Positions 34,769 through 44,871 are shown, numbered from the stretch's first letter. The stretch: 64,000 nt of DNA from Burkholderiales bacterium (GCA_020248665.1 JADCHE010000032.1:45372-109371); one strand, 5' to 3'. Program-made: numbers and translations. The notes: generated from the letters alone by a model not told the origin.

Positions 34769-35149
34769 ATGTCGCTGCGCCGCGGGTGGATCTGGATCGT
34801 GCTGGGCCTCGGGCTGCTGGCCGCCTGGGCGGTCGGTGCGCGCGACGACCGGGTGCCCGCCGCCACCGAGGTCGAGCTGCGGCAGCTGCCGCGAGAAGCC
34901 CGCGAGACGCTCGCACTGATCCGCGCCGGCGGACCGTTTCCGTACGACAAGGACGGCACGGTGTTCGGCAACCGCGAGCGCCTGCTGCCCCGCCAGCTGC
35001 GCGGCTACTACACCGAGTACACCGTGAAGACGCCCGGCTCGCGCGACCGCGGCGCACGGCGCATCGTCGCCGGCGGCGATCCACGGACCTCGGGTGAGTA
35101 TTGGTACACCGACGACCACTATCGGTCGTTCAGGCGCATCCGGGAGTGA
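34769..35149 (+). CDS. secreted or membrane-anchored guanyl-specific ribonuclease (RNase Sa/barnase family)
   Basis: A 126-aa protein with an N-terminal hydrophobic segment (about 6-22) acting as signal or anchor. The catalytic part matches the microbial RNase fold: GYYTEYTVKTPGSRDRGARR supplies the general base Glu and Arg residues, and TDDHYRSF supplies the catalytic His, in the order seen in RNase Sa and barnase. It would cleave RNA after guanosine outside the cytoplasm. The next gene, 5 nt downstream, encodes a barstar-like inhibitor, which fits a self-protecting pair. Confidence 0.88.
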   Translation: MSLRRGWIWIVLGLGLLAAWAVGARDDRVPAATEVELRQLPREARETLALIRAGGPFPYDKDGTVFGNRERLLPRQLRGYYTEYTVKTPGSRDRGARRIVAGGDPRTSGEYWYTDDHYRSFRRIRE

Positions 35150-35153
35150 CGCG

Positions 35154-35567
35154 ATGACCGCCCTCGACAGGCTCCCGGCGCAGGCGGTGCTGCCGCTCGG
35201 CGCGCGCAGCCCCGACGCACTGCGCCGGCAGGCCGCGCGCGCCGGCCACCGCTTCCTGCACGCCGACTGTTCGGCCGCACACGACAAGGCGGGCGTGATG
35301 GCGGCGCTCGCACGGGGCTTCGCGTTGCCGGCGCACTTCGGTGCGAACCTCGACGCGCTCTACGACTGCGTGACCGACCTCGAGCCGGGGCAGGGCGCCG
35401 CCGGCCCGGGCCTCGTGCTGCTCGTCGAGGGGCTGCCCGACGGGTCCGGGTTCGACGTCGAGCAGCGCGAGGCGCTGCTCGACGTGCTGCGCGACGCGGC
35501 CGACCGGTTCGCGGAACGCGGTATCGCGTTCCGCGCGTTCCACTCGGTCAGCCACGGCGCCCGGTGA
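35154..35567 (+). CDS. barstar-family ribonuclease inhibitor
   Basis: A 137-aa acidic protein with the barstar (RNAse inhibitor) pattern: a HADCSAAHDKAGVMAALARGF segment, then LPAHFGANLDALYDCVTDL, whose helix contains the Asp/Asn residues that plug the RNase active site in barstar. It should act in the cytoplasm against the product of the preceding gene, from which it is separated by 4 nt. Its last 20 nt overlap the end of the convergent DUF937 gene. Confidence 0.88.
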   Translation: MTALDRLPAQAVLPLGARSPDALRRQAARAGHRFLHADCSAAHDKAGVMAALARGFALPAHFGANLDALYDCVTDLEPGQGAAGPGLVLLVEGLPDGSGFDVEQREALLDVLRDAADRFAERGIAFRAFHSVSHGAR

Positions 35568-36114
35568 GCGCCTCGAGGATCGAGCCGAGGTCGCCGAGGC
35601 CACCGGCCTGCGGCAGCTGACCCTCGGGGGTCAGGCGGTCGATCAGCTGGGGGAGCAACTCGGCGAGGCCCGAGCCCGCCTCGGCCGGCGACACGCCGGC
35701 CTGACGCGCGAGCCCGTCGAGCACGTCGCCGCCGAGCGCCTGCTGCAGCTGCTCGGGCGCGAGCGGCAGGTTCGACCCGGTGCCGATCCAAGATTGCACC
35801 TGCTCGCCCATGCCGTTGCGCTCGAACGCGGCGAGCAGGTCACCGAGTCCGCCGAGGCCCTGCGGGCCCGCGCCGCTGCCACCGCCAAGGCTCGCCGCGA
35901 GGCCGCCGAGGCCGCCCAGCGAGCCGAGCGAGCCGAGCGAGCCGAGCGAGCCGAGACCGCCGCCGCCCCCGCCGCCGCCGCCGCCCCCGCCCCCGCCCCC
36001 GCCCGCCAGCAGCTGCAATGCGACCTGCAGCAGGGGATTCATGGCCGGCTGCTGTGCGCCGGCACCGCCGGCCGCGCCGCCGAGCGCGCCGAGAAGGCTG
36101 TCCATCAGGCTCAT
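35548..36114 (-). CDS. DUF937 (YidB-like) protein with a 16-residue glycine tract
   Basis: A 188-aa protein. The N-terminus [13 protein letters not shown] and the C-terminal half ([53 protein letters not shown]) match DUF937/YidB. Between them lies low-complexity sequence: 16 consecutive Gly (codons at 35956-36003) followed by four LGS repeats. The function of the family is unknown. It is convergent with the barstar gene and overlaps it by 20 nt. The repeats could change length by slippage without shifting the frame. Confidence 0.82.
   Translation of the reverse strand: MSLMDSLLGALGGAAGGAGAQQPAMNPLLQVALQLLAGGGGGGGGGGGGGGGGLGSLGSLGSLGSLGGLGGLAASLGGGSGAGPQGLGGLGDLLAAFERNGMGEQVQSWIGTGSNLPLAPEQLQQALGGDVLDGLARQAGVSPAEAGSGLAELLPQLIDRLTPEGQLPQAGGLGDLGSILEALTGRRG
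35921..35955 (+). repeat. 9-bp tandem repeat (GAGCCGAGC, almost four units) inside the DUF937 gene
   Basis: Units at 35921, 35930, 35939 and a partial one at 35948 encode the LGS repeats on the minus strand. They lie directly next to a GC-only tract (35956-36003). As a multiple of three, length changes would keep the frame. Confidence 0.85.
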
Positions 36115-36202
36115 CGAAAGATTCTCCAGGTGACGCACCGCGGCGGACCGCCCCGGCCCCGGGCAGCTTAACGCGGTGCCACTGCGGGAACGTGAACGAC
36201 CG

Positions 36203-36982
36203 TCAGCCGAGGTCGCCGAAGCGGGCCTGCAGCGCCGCGAGGGCGGCGAGCCCGGCCGTCTCGGTGCGCAGCACCCGCGGGCCGAGTCGCAGCGGGCGCC
36301 ATCCGGCCGCCCTCGCGCGGGCGTCCTCGGCATCGTCGAGTCCGCCCTCGGGGCCGACCAGCAGCCATGCGGCCGCGGGCACCGGGCCGAGCGCGCCGAT
36401 CGCCGCGCCGTCGTGCGGCGACAGCAGCCAGCGGGACGCGGCGGGCACCGGGCGCGCGGCAGCGGCCGGAGCGCCCGGGTCGCCGGGCTCGACGACCCAC
36501 CGGTCGAGCGGAACCGGCTCCAGCACCGCGGGCACCCTGTCGCGGCCGCACTGCATGCACGCGGCGACCGCGATGCGACGCCAGTGCGCGAGCCGCTTCG
36601 CCGCGCGTGCGCCGTCGAGCCTCAGCAGCGAGCGTCGCGAGAACAGCGGCTGGATCGCGGTGGCGCCGAGCTCGGCCGCCTTCTCGACCACCCAGTCCAT
36701 CCGATCGCCGGCGGGCAGCGCTTGCGCGAGGCCGAGCGCGATCGGGCTCTCGGTGCCGGCGTGCACCGGCGCTCCGAGCGCGACCGATGCGCCGCGCGGA
36801 TCCTCGTCGAGCAGCCGGCCTGGCCAGCGCGGCCCCGAGCCGTCGAACAGCTCCACCGGGTCGCCGGCCCGCAGGCGCAGCACCCGCAGAGCGTGGTGGC
36901 TGGCGTCGGCGTCGAGGCGGACCGTACCGCCGTCCGGCAGCGGCCCGGTCTGGAACAGTCGGTTCGGCGAGGGCGCGGGCAT
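36203..36982 (-). CDS. rsmE: 16S rRNA (uracil-1498-N3)-methyltransferase
   Basis: A 259-aa SPOUT-class methyltransferase. An N-terminal PUA-like part (about 1-75; [20 protein letters not shown]) precedes the trefoil-knot domain with [17 protein letters not shown], the LVGPEGG motif and [11 protein letters not shown], which together bind AdoMet. It methylates U1498 of 16S rRNA in the 30S subunit. It is divergent from tkt across 94 nt. Confidence 0.95.
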   Translation of the reverse strand: MPAPSPNRLFQTGPLPDGGTVRLDADASHHALRVLRLRAGDPVELFDGSGPRWPGRLLDEDPRGASVALGAPVHAGTESPIALGLAQALPAGDRMDWVVEKAAELGATAIQPLFSRRSLLRLDGARAAKRLAHWRRIAVAACMQCGRDRVPAVLEPVPLDRWVVEPGDPGAPAAAARPVPAASRWLLSPHDGAAIGALGPVPAAAWLLVGPEGGLDDAEDARARAAGWRPLRLGPRVLRTETAGLAALAALQARFGDLG

Positions 36983-37076
36983 GGCGGCGCAGTGTAGCGC
37001 TCGACCGGCGCACCACGGCGCTTTGATAAAATCGCGGTCTTCCCAGACCGGCCGCGCGATCCGCGGGGTATCCCCC

Positions 37077-39188
37077 ATGCAGACATCCTCCCCCGCCGTG
37101 GCCGACGCGGCCCCCGAGACCGGCGCAGAGCGAGCGCGCAGCGAGCCGGCGCGCATGGCCGCCGCGATCCGCGCACTCGCGATGGACGCCGTCGAGCAGG
37201 CCGCCTCCGGCCACCCCGGCATGCCGATGGGCATGGCCGACATCGCGGTCGCGCTGTGGGCCCGGCACCTGAAGCACAACCCCGCGCGCCCCACCTGGTT
37301 CGACCGCGACCGGTTCGTGCTGTCGAACGGGCACGGCTCGATGCTGCTTTACGCGTTGCTGCACCTGACCGGCTACGACCTGCCCATCGACGAGCTGCGC
37401 AACTTCCGGAAGCTGCACTCGAAGACGCCTGGCCACCCCGAGGTCGGCGTCACGCCGGGGGTCGAGACGACCACCGGCCCGCTCGGCCAGGGCCTCGCCA
37501 ACGCGGTCGGCATGGCGCTCTCGGAGCGCATGCTCGCGACCGAGTTCAACCGCGACGGCTTCCCGGTCGTCGACCACTTCACCTGGGCGTTCGCGGGCGA
37601 CGGCTGCCTGATGGAGGGCATCTCGCACGAGGCGTGCTCGCTCGCCGGCACCTGGGGCCTGTCGAAGCTCGTCGTGCTCTACGACGACAACGGCATCTCG
37701 ATCGACGGCGACGTCGTCCACTGGTTCCGCGACGACACCGTGCGCCGCTTCGAGGCCTACGGCTGGAACGTGATCGCCGACGTCGACGGCCACGACGTCG
37801 ACGCGGTCGATTCGGCGATCGTGCTCGCGAAGGAGTGGGGCGCGAACGGCCGCGAGACGCCGCTCGGGCGCCGCTTCGCGCCGACGCTGATCCAGTGCCG
37901 CACGGTGATCGGCCACGGTGCGCCGACCCGCGCCGGCAAGGCGAAGTCGCACGGCGAGCCGCTCGGCGTCGAGGAGATCGCCGGCGTGCGGCGTGCGCTC
38001 GGCTGGAGCCACGGTCCGTTCGAGATTCCGGCCGACGTCTACGCCGCCTGGGACGCCACCGGCGCCGGCGCGCAGCGCCAGGCCGCCTGGGACGACCTGT
38101 TCGCCGCGTACGCCGAGCGCTACCCGAGGGAGGCCGGCGAGCTCGAGCGCCGGATGCGGGGCGTGCTGCCGGCGACCTGGGATTTCACCGCGCAGCGCGC
38201 CGTCGACGACGCAGCTGCGAAGGCCGAGACGATCGCCACGCGCAAGGCCTCGCAGAACGCGCTCAACCACTTCGGCCCGGCGCTGCCCGAGCTGCTCGGA
38301 GGCTCGGCCGACCTGACCGGCTCGAACCTGACCGAGTGGAAGGGCGCGGGCGCGATGCGGATGCACGGCGGCCCCGACGGGCCGACCTACATGCCCGGCC
38401 GCCACATCAACTATGGCGTGCGCGAGTTCGGCATGGCCGCGGTGATGAACGGCATCGCGCTGCACGGCGGCTACCTGCCCTTCGGCGGCACGTTCCTCAC
38501 CTTCAGCGACTACTCGCGCAACGCGATCAGGATGGCCGCGCTGATGCGCCAGCGCGTGATCCACGTGTTCACGCACGACTCGATCGGCCTCGGCGAGGAC
38601 GGCCCGACCCACCAGTCGGTCGAGCACGTCTCGAGCCTGCGGCTGATGCCCGGTCTCGACGTCTGGCGTCCGGCCGACCCGGTCGAGACCACCGTCGCCT
38701 GGCAGCTCGCGCTCGAGCGCGACGACGGCCCGAGCGCGCTGTTGCTGTCGCGTCAGGCGGTGCCCTTCGTCAGCCGCTCCGACTCGCAGGTCGAGGCGAT
38801 CCGCCACGGCGGCTACGTGGTGCGCGATGGCGCGAACCCGCGCTGCGCGATCATCGCCACCGGCTCGGAGCTCGGCCTCGCACTCGCCGCGCGCGACCTC
38901 CTCGCGGCCGACGGCATCGAGGTCCGGGTGGTGTCGATGCCCTCCACCTCGGTCTTCGATCGGCAGGACGTCACATACAAGTCGCGCGTCCTGCCCGACA
39001 CTCTTGCGCGCATCGCGGTCGAGGCGGGCGTCACCGACTACTGGTGGAAGTACCGTTGCGACGCCGTCGTCGGCATTGACCGCTACGGCGAGTCGGCCCC
39101 GGCCGGCACGCTGTTCGAGTTCTTCGGATTCACCGCCGAGAACGTCGCGGACACCGTCCGCGCCGTGCTCGCCGAGCATTCAACCTGA
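37077..39188 (+). CDS. tkt: transketolase
   Basis: A 703-aa ThDP enzyme. The N-terminal domain has [49 protein letters not shown] and the metal/ThDP motif GDGCLMEG. The central Pyr domain contains [21 protein letters not shown] and a [13 protein letters not shown] segment. It moves two-carbon units between sugar phosphates (pentose phosphate or Calvin cycle). AAATC-rich TTTGATAAAATC at 37022-37033 holds a likely -10 element. gap follows 14 nt after its stop, so tkt-gap is an operon. Confidence 0.97.
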   Translation: MQTSSPAVADAAPETGAERARSEPARMAAAIRALAMDAVEQAASGHPGMPMGMADIAVALWARHLKHNPARPTWFDRDRFVLSNGHGSMLLYALLHLTGYDLPIDELRNFRKLHSKTPGHPEVGVTPGVETTTGPLGQGLANAVGMALSERMLATEFNRDGFPVVDHFTWAFAGDGCLMEGISHEACSLAGTWGLSKLVVLYDDNGISIDGDVVHWFRDDTVRRFEAYGWNVIADVDGHDVDAVDSAIVLAKEWGANGRETPLGRRFAPTLIQCRTVIGHGAPTRAGKAKSHGEPLGVEEIAGVRRALGWSHGPFEIPADVYAAWDATGAGAQRQAAWDDLFAAYAERYPREAGELERRMRGVLPATWDFTAQRAVDDAAAKAETIATRKASQNALNHFGPALPELLGGSADLTGSNLTEWKGAGAMRMHGGPDGPTYMPGRHINYGVREFGMAAVMNGIALHGGYLPFGGTFLTFSDYSRNAIRMAALMRQRVIHVFTHDSIGLGEDGPTHQSVEHVSSLRLMPGLDVWRPADPVETTVAWQLALERDDGPSALLLSRQAVPFVSRSDSQVEAIRHGGYVVRDGANPRCAIIATGSELGLALAARDLLAADGIEVRVVSMPSTSVFDRQDVTYKSRVLPDTLARIAVEAGVTDYWWKYRCDAVVGIDRYGESAPAGTLFEFFGFTAENVADTVRAVLAEHST

Positions 39189-39202
39189 AGGGAGCTGCCT
39201 CC

Positions 39203-40213
39203 ATGACCCTGCGTGTCGGCATCAACGGCTACGGCCGGATCGGCCGGAACATCCTGCGCGCCCACTACGAGGGTGGCAAGACGCACGACCTGCAGATCGT
39301 CGCGATCAACGACCTCGGCGATCCGAAGACGAACGCACACCTGACCCAGTACGACACGACCCACGGCCGGTTCTCCGGCACGGTGTCGGTCGACGGCGAC
39401 TCGATGGTCGTCAACGGCGATCGCATCAAGGTGTTCGCGCAGCGCGACCCGGCGCAGATCCCGTGGGGCGCCGAGAAGGTCGACGTGGTGCTCGAGTGCA
39501 CCGGCTTCTTCACCACCAAGGAGGCCGCCTCGGCCCACCTGAAGGGCGGCGCGAAGAAGGTCGTGATCTCGCAGCCGGGCGGCAAGGACGTCGACGCGAC
39601 GATCGTCTACGGCGTCAACCAGGGCGTGCTGCAGGCCTCGCACGCCGTGATCTCGAACGCCTCGTGCACGACCAATTGCCTCGCGCCGATGGTCAAGCCG
39701 CTGCACGATAAGATCGGCCTGGTCACCGGCCTGATGACGACGGTGCACGCGTTCACCAACGACCAGCGCCTGTCGGACGTCTATCACGAGGACCTGCGCC
39801 GCGCCCGCGCGGCCGCGCACAACATGATCCCGACCAAGACCGGCGCGGCCGCCGCCGTCGGCCTGGTGCTGCCCGAGCTCGCCGGCAAGCTCGACGGCTA
39901 CGCGATCCGAGTCCCGACGATCAACGTGTCGATCGTCGACCTGTCGTTCATCGCCGCGCGCGACACGACCGCCGACGAGGTCAACGCGATCATGAAGGCC
40001 GCCTCCGAAGGCGAGCTGAAGGGCATCCTCGGCTACAACACCGCGCCGCTGGTCTCGAGCGACTTCAACCACGACCCGCGCTCGTCGATCTTCGACGCGA
40101 CGCTGACCAAGGTCTCCGGCCGACTGGTCAAGGTCTCGAGCTGGTACGACAACGAGTGGGGCTTCAGCAACCGGATGCTGGACACCACCGTCGCGCTGAT
40201 GTCGGCGAAGTGA
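39203..40213 (+). CDS. gap: glyceraldehyde-3-phosphate dehydrogenase
   Basis: A 336-aa GAPDH. The Rossmann start is [16 protein letters not shown], and the catalytic Cys is at 155 in [12 protein letters not shown]. The C-terminal [12 protein letters not shown] block is intact. It oxidatively phosphorylates glyceraldehyde-3-phosphate with NAD(P). It is cotranscribed with tkt and ends at a perfect 10-bp terminator hairpin at 40253-40276. Confidence 0.97.
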   Translation: MTLRVGINGYGRIGRNILRAHYEGGKTHDLQIVAINDLGDPKTNAHLTQYDTTHGRFSGTVSVDGDSMVVNGDRIKVFAQRDPAQIPWGAEKVDVVLECTGFFTTKEAASAHLKGGAKKVVISQPGGKDVDATIVYGVNQGVLQASHAVISNASCTTNCLAPMVKPLHDKIGLVTGLMTTVHAFTNDQRLSDVYHEDLRRARAAAHNMIPTKTGAAAAVGLVLPELAGKLDGYAIRVPTINVSIVDLSFIAARDTTADEVNAIMKAASEGELKGILGYNTAPLVSSDFNHDPRSSIFDATLTKVSGRLVKVSSWYDNEWGFSNRMLDTTVALMSAK

Positions 40214-40252
40214 GGCCGCGACGCCCTCCGGGGCGTCGGTGTGCACGACGAC

Positions 40253-40276
40253 GAAGGCCCGCTCTCGCGGGCCTTC
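40253..40276 (+). terminator. intrinsic-type terminator after tkt-gap
   Basis: GAAGGCCCGC (40253-40262), loop TCTC, GCGGGCCTTC (40267-40276): a perfect 10-bp stem, followed by CTCTTTC. It lies between the gap stop and the convergent Hpt gene and may serve both directions. Confidence 0.75.
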
Positions 40277-40308
40277 CTCTTTCGGGCGACGGCGCGCGCG
40301 CCGCGCGG

Positions 40309-40716
40309 TCAGCCGCGGTTCGCGGGTGTCAGGTGCGCGACGACGATCGCCGCCTCGGCGACCAGTTGCTCGACCCGGGCGTACAGCCCGTCGAGGCGCC
40401 GCTCGCGTGCGGCGCGTTCGATCTCCTCCGCGCGCTCGGCGGTGGCCGATGCGCCGACGGTCAGCAGCGAGCCCTTCAGCGTGTGCGCCCAGTGCTGCAG
40501 CGCCTGCGCATCGCCGCGGGCTGCGGCCTCGAGCAGCGCCTCGGCCTGGTCGCTCGCGGCCTGCCTGAACAGCGGGACGATCCGGTCGTAGAAGGCCTCG
40601 TCGTTCTCGAAGCGCGCCATCGCGTCGGCGCGCGTGCGCGAGGCGGTCGGGGGATGCCCGTCGAACGGCTCCAGGGCCGCTTCGGAGGCGTCGGCAGGCA
40701 GGGGGGCGGGGCTCAT
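40309..40716 (-). CDS. Hpt (histidine phosphotransfer) domain protein
   Basis: A 135-aa protein with an Hpt four-helix domain (about 35-130). The phospho-accepting motif is HWAHTLKGS with His78. The ATG at 40716 has AAGGA just upstream; an open frame extends further 5' but without support. It lies 120 nt downstream of the HD-GYP regulator on the same strand. It could relay phosphate between a hybrid kinase and the receiver of that regulator. The hybrid kinase at 27439 is the only such kinase in the window. Confidence 0.85.
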   Translation of the reverse strand: MSPAPLPADASEAALEPFDGHPPTASRTRADAMARFENDEAFYDRIVPLFRQAASDQAEALLEAAARGDAQALQHWAHTLKGSLLTVGASATAERAEEIERAARERRLDGLYARVEQLVAEAAIVVAHLTPANRG

Positions 40717-40836
40717 CGGTCCTTCGTGCTTCGCGACCCGGGCGAAGTCGGGCCCATCTTCGGCCGCGTCGGCGCGCGGGCCCCGCGCGGGGCGCACCGG
40801 CGGATCGTCGCGCCGGACGGGCGGTCGTCGAGCCGC

Positions 40837-41868
40837 TCAGTCATGGTATTCGTCGCGGATCGCGCGGACCTCGTCCCAGAGGCCGCCCAGCGCCTCGACG
40901 CACTGCGGGTCGAAGTGCACGCCCGAGCCCTTCTCGATGAACGCGCGTGCCTCCGATACGTCCCACGCGTGCTTGTACGGACGCGCCGAGGTCAGCGCGT
41001 CCAGCACGTCGGCGACCGCGACGATCCGACCCTCGAGCGGGATGTCGGTGCCCGTCAGGCCGCGCGGGTAGCCCGAGCCGTCCCACTTCTCGTGGTGCGT
41101 CCACGCGATCGCCGCGCCCATCTGCAGCACCGGCGAGCGGTGCTCGCGCAGGATCTGCCAGCCGATGGTGGTGTGCTGCTTCATGACCTCCATCTCCTGC
41201 GGGGTCAGCCGCGCGGGCTTGAGCAGGATGTGGTCGGGCGTGCCGAGCTTGCCGACGTCGTGCAGCGGCGCCGCCTTGCGGATCAGCGCCTGGTAGTCGG
41301 CGTCCTTACCCATCGCTCCGGCGAGGGCGCGGGAGAACTCGGCCATACGCAGCACGTGCGCGCCGGTCTCGGGGTCGCGGTACTCGGCGGCGCGCGCGAG
41401 GCACAGCAGCGTGTCGCGCTCGGTGGAGACGAGCGCACGGGTCGCCTTCGTGACCGCGTGCTCGAGCTCGATCGCACGGTCGGTGAGCCGTCGGGTCATC
41501 GCACGCAGCCGCAGCATGTTGCGCACGCGCGCGGTGAACTCGGCGCGGTCGACCGGCTTGTGCAGGAAGTCGGTCGCGCCCGCCTCGAGCGCCGCGCGGC
41601 GCAGCTCCCGGTCGGTGTTCGCGGTGACCATCAGCAGCGGCAGCTCGTCGCGGCCGGGCAAGGCCCGCATCCGTTCGATGAACTTCATGCCGTCGATGTC
41701 CGGCATCTGGTAGTCGACGATCACCAGGTCCGGGTCGTGCTCGCTGCACCACGACAGGCCTTCCTCGCTGTGCCGGAAGACGCGCGGCGACGCACCGTCC
41801 ACCCGGCTCACCAGGTGCTCCATCACGGTCAGGTTGACCGGGTTGTCGTCGACGATCACCACGTCCAT
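40837..41868 (-). CDS. response regulator with HD-GYP cyclic-di-GMP phosphodiesterase output
   Basis: A 343-aa RpfG-like protein. The receiver domain (1-120) has phosphorylatable Asp52 (VIVDYQMPD) and Lys104. After a helical linker the HD-GYP domain (about 150-340) has the His203-Asp204 pair (PLHDVGKLGTP), the HH pair at 258-259 and GSGYPRG with the GYP at 266-268. All metal-binding residues look intact, so it should degrade cyclic di-GMP under phosphorylation control. It is followed by an Hpt gene. No kinase is adjacent. Confidence 0.93.
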   Translation of the reverse strand: MDVVIVDDNPVNLTVMEHLVSRVDGASPRVFRHSEEGLSWCSEHDPDLVIVDYQMPDIDGMKFIERMRALPGRDELPLLMVTANTDRELRRAALEAGATDFLHKPVDRAEFTARVRNMLRLRAMTRRLTDRAIELEHAVTKATRALVSTERDTLLCLARAAEYRDPETGAHVLRMAEFSRALAGAMGKDADYQALIRKAAPLHDVGKLGTPDHILLKPARLTPQEMEVMKQHTTIGWQILREHRSPVLQMGAAIAWTHHEKWDGSGYPRGLTGTDIPLEGRIVAVADVLDALTSARPYKHAWDVSEARAFIEKGSGVHFDPQCVEALGGLWDEVRAIRDEYHD

Positions 41869-42111
41869 CGGGCTCGGATCCTTCGTGCGGCGCGCCCCGC
41901 TGCCTGTTGATTGTCGGCCCCGAGACGCCCCGCTTGAGAGGAGGATGCGGTCCCTTCGTACGGCAGGTCACGTTCCCGCGACGAACGCCCCGGATCGCCG
42001 ACGGGCGGTTCCTCCACCAGCGGCTAGAATCGACGGATCGCCGTGCGCGCGCCCTCCGCGCGCCCTCCGCGCGTAACGACCCCTCTTCCTCATCCTTCCC
42101 GCCGATCGACC

Positions 42112-43293
42112 ATGATCCGATTCAAGCGACTCAGCGACCTCGACCTGAAGGGCAAGCGCGTCTTCATCCGCGCCGACCTCAACGTGCCGCAGGACGACGC
42201 CGGCGCGATCACCGACGACACGCGGATCCGCGCGTCGGTGCCGGCGATCCGGCTCTGTCTCGACGCCGGCGCAGCGGTGATGGTGACCTCGCACCTCGGC
42301 CGTCCGACCGAAGGGGCGTACACGCCCGAGGACTCGCTCGCGCCGATCGCCGAGCGACTGGCCGAGAAGCTCGGCCGTCCGGTGCGGCTGCAGCGCGACT
42401 GGGTCGACGGCGGCTTCGCGGTCGCCCCCGGCGAGGTGGTGCTGCTCGAGAACTGCCGTGTCAACAAGGGCGAGAAGAAGGACGACGAGGCGCTGTCGCG
42501 CAGGATGGCGGCGCTCTGCGACGTGTACGTCAACGACGCGTTCGGCACCGCGCACCGGGCCGAGGCCACGACGCACGGCATCGCACGCTTCGCGCCGGTG
42601 GCCTGCGCCGGCCCGCTGATGGCCGCAGAGCTCGACGCGCTCGGCCGCGCGCTCGGTGCGCCGAAGCGCCCGCTGGTCGCGATCGTCGCGGGCTCGAAGG
42701 TGTCGACGAAGCTGACCATACTGAAGTCGCTCGCCGTCAAGGTCGACCGGCTGATCGTCGGTGGCGGCATCGCGAACACCTTCATGGCGGCTGCCGGCCT
42801 GCCGATCGGCAAGTCGCTCGCCGAGCACGACCTGGTCGGCGAGGCGAAGGCGATCATCGAGCTGATGAAGTCGCGCGGCGCCGACGTACCGATCCCGACC
42901 GACGTCGTCGTCGCGAAGACCTTCGCGGCCGATGCGGCGGCGACGGTGAAGGCGGCCGCCGACGTCGCCGCCGACGACCTGATCCTCGACATCGGCCCGC
43001 AGACCGCGCAGCGACTCGCGACGATGCTCGGTTCCGCCGGCACGATCGTCTGGAACGGGCCGGTCGGCGTGTTCGAGTTCGAGGCCTTCGCGAAGGGCAC
43101 CGAGACGGTCGCGCGTGCGATCGCCGCGTCGCCGGGCTACTCGATCGCCGGCGGTGGCGACACGCTCGCCGCGATCTCGAAGTTCGGCATCACCGACCGG
43201 ATCGACTACATCTCGACCGGCGGCGGCGCGTTCCTCGAGTTCCTCGAGGGCAAGACGCTGCCGGCGGTGGCGGCGCTGGAGTCGAGGGCCTGA
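42112..43293 (+). CDS. pgk: phosphoglycerate kinase
   Basis: A 393-aa PGK with [14 protein letters not shown] at the start, the substrate-binding [10 protein letters not shown] segment, [13 protein letters not shown], and the C-terminal nucleotide block [16 protein letters not shown] followed by [14 protein letters not shown]. It transfers phosphate from 1,3-bisphosphoglycerate to ADP. A TAGAAT hexamer at 42025-42030 could be its -10. It stands apart from gap because of the two-gene signalling insertion, and converges on hemN. Confidence 0.97.
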   Translation: MIRFKRLSDLDLKGKRVFIRADLNVPQDDAGAITDDTRIRASVPAIRLCLDAGAAVMVTSHLGRPTEGAYTPEDSLAPIAERLAEKLGRPVRLQRDWVDGGFAVAPGEVVLLENCRVNKGEKKDDEALSRRMAALCDVYVNDAFGTAHRAEATTHGIARFAPVACAGPLMAAELDALGRALGAPKRPLVAIVAGSKVSTKLTILKSLAVKVDRLIVGGGIANTFMAAAGLPIGKSLAEHDLVGEAKAIIELMKSRGADVPIPTDVVVAKTFAADAAATVKAAADVAADDLILDIGPQTAQRLATMLGSAGTIVWNGPVGVFEFEAFAKGTETVARAIAASPGYSIAGGGDTLAAISKFGITDRIDYISTGGGAFLEFLEGKTLPAVAALESRA

Positions 43294-43313
43294 GGCCGGT
43301 CAGGTACGCAGGC

Positions 43314-43389
43314 GCGCCGGGAACGAACCGGCGCCGTGCGCGGTGCGGTGGCCGCGCGGAGAAGCCGCAGGGGGTTGCGTTCCCGGCGC
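43314..43389. repeat. 12-bp perfect inverted repeat with a 52-nt loop between pgk and hemN
   Basis: GCGCCGGGAACG at 43314-43325 pairs with CGTTCCCGGCGC at 43378-43389. It fills the convergent spacer of pgk and hemN. It may be a bidirectional terminator or a structured 3' end; there is no T-tract. Confidence 0.6.
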
Positions 43390-43409
43390 CCCGCGTCCGT
43401 CGAGGGTGC

Positions 43410-44837
43410 CTAGAGTACCCGCGAATACGAGGCGCGCTGAAGCGCTGATCGCAAGTAGCGGTCGAACACCATCGCGATCGGGCGCACGAAGAAGCGCCCC
43501 TGCGGCGTCACCGTGATGCTCTCGGCGTCGACGCGCACCAGCCCCAGGTCCTGGAACTCGCGCAGCCGGCCGAGCTCGTCGGAGAAGGCGAGCTTGGGGT
43601 CGACGAGGTAGCTGTTCTCGAGCGCGGCGAACGACACCACGCCGCTGCACATGATCGACATGATCGCGCTGCGCCGAAGCATGTCGTCACGGCTCAACTC
43701 GCAGCCGCGCACGATCGGCAGCCGGCCGGCGCGGACCGCGTCGGCATACTCGTCGATCGTGCGGGCGTTCTGCGCGTAGCACGGCCCCATGCGGCCGATC
43801 GCGGACACGCCGAGGCCGATCATGTCGCAGTCGGGCTGCGTCGTGTAGCCCATGAAGTTGCGGTGGAGCATGCCCCGGCGCTGCGCGACCGCGAGCGCGT
43901 CGTCGGGCAGCGCGAAGTGATCCATGCCGATGTAGACGTAGCCGTGCTCGGTCAGCGACTGGATCGCGGTGCGAATCATCGACAGCTTGTCGTGCGCGCT
44001 CGGCAGCTCGGCCTCGTGGATGCGGCGCTGCGGCTTGAAGCGCTGCGGCAGGTGCGCGTAGCCGTAGACCGCGACCCGATCGGGGCGCAACGCGGCGAGG
44101 GTGTCCAGCGTGCGGCGGAAGCTCGACTCGGTCTGCTTCGGCAGTCCGTAGATCAGGTCGACGTTGATCGATTCGTAGCCGATCTCGCGCGCTGCCCGCG
44201 TGAGCTCGAACACCTGCGCGGTCGACTGCACGCGGTGCACCGCCTGCTGCACGTCCGCGTCGAAGTCCTGCACGCCGAAGCTCAGCCGGTTGAAGCGCTG
44301 GCCGTACAGCTCCCGCAGCCGTGCGACGTCGACGGTGCGCGGATCGACCTCGATCGAGCGCTCGGCGTTCTCGGGGAACGAGAACACGCGCTCGAGCCCG
44401 TCGATCGCGGCCTGCAGCGTCGCGCCATCCAGGAAGGTCGGCGTGCCGCCACCGAGGTGCAGCTGGGTGACCGGCTCGCGCCGCCCGAGCCGCTCGCCGT
44501 AGAGCTCGACTTCGCGCAGCAGGTCGTCGACATAGGGCCGGCCCCGGGCCTGGTCCCGGGTGACGATCTTGTTGCATGCGCAGTAGTAGCACACCGACGC
44601 GCAGAACGGCACGTGGACGTACACCGACAACGGCTGGCGCCAGCCGAGCGAGGCCCGCTGCCTCAGCCACTGCTCCAGGCTCGACGCGTCGAAGGCCTCG
44701 ACGAATCGATCGGCCGTCGGGTACGACGTGTAACGGGGACCGGCGACGTCGAATCGCTCGATCAGCTCGGTCCGCGGGGTGATCGACCCCCCGGGATCGT
44801 TCGCGGAGGGGCGGGCGGGGGTGGCGAGCGGCTGCAT
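43410..44837 (-). CDS. hemN: oxygen-independent coproporphyrinogen III oxidase
   Basis: A 475-aa radical SAM enzyme. The cluster motif is CASVCYYCACN with Cys79, Cys83 and Cys86. Substrate-site landmarks are GPRYTSYPTADRF and GGGTPTFL; the C-terminal HemN domain is complete. It makes protoporphyrinogen precursor without O2, feeding heme to the cbb3 oxidase under low oxygen. The ATG at 44837 aligns with family N-termini; a frame extending upstream would run over the FNR box. It is divergent from fnr with an FNR box between them. Confidence 0.95.
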   Translation of the reverse strand: MQPLATPARPSANDPGGSITPRTELIERFDVAGPRYTSYPTADRFVEAFDASSLEQWLRQRASLGWRQPLSVYVHVPFCASVCYYCACNKIVTRDQARGRPYVDDLLREVELYGERLGRREPVTQLHLGGGTPTFLDGATLQAAIDGLERVFSFPENAERSIEVDPRTVDVARLRELYGQRFNRLSFGVQDFDADVQQAVHRVQSTAQVFELTRAAREIGYESINVDLIYGLPKQTESSFRRTLDTLAALRPDRVAVYGYAHLPQRFKPQRRIHEAELPSAHDKLSMIRTAIQSLTEHGYVYIGMDHFALPDDALAVAQRRGMLHRNFMGYTTQPDCDMIGLGVSAIGRMGPCYAQNARTIDEYADAVRAGRLPIVRGCELSRDDMLRRSAIMSIMCSGVVSFAALENSYLVDPKLAFSDELGRLREFQDLGLVRVDAESITVTPQGRFFVRPIAMVFDRYLRSALQRASYSRVL

Positions 44838-44871
44838 TGGCCGATCGTGGCACCCGGCTCTTTCGGGCGAT

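Noticed and set aside
35921..36006. Repeat-rich stretch considered as a CRISPR array or satellite
   Set aside because: Units are 9 bp or shorter with no spacers and encode an in-frame Gly/Leu-Gly-Ser linker of a DUF937 protein.
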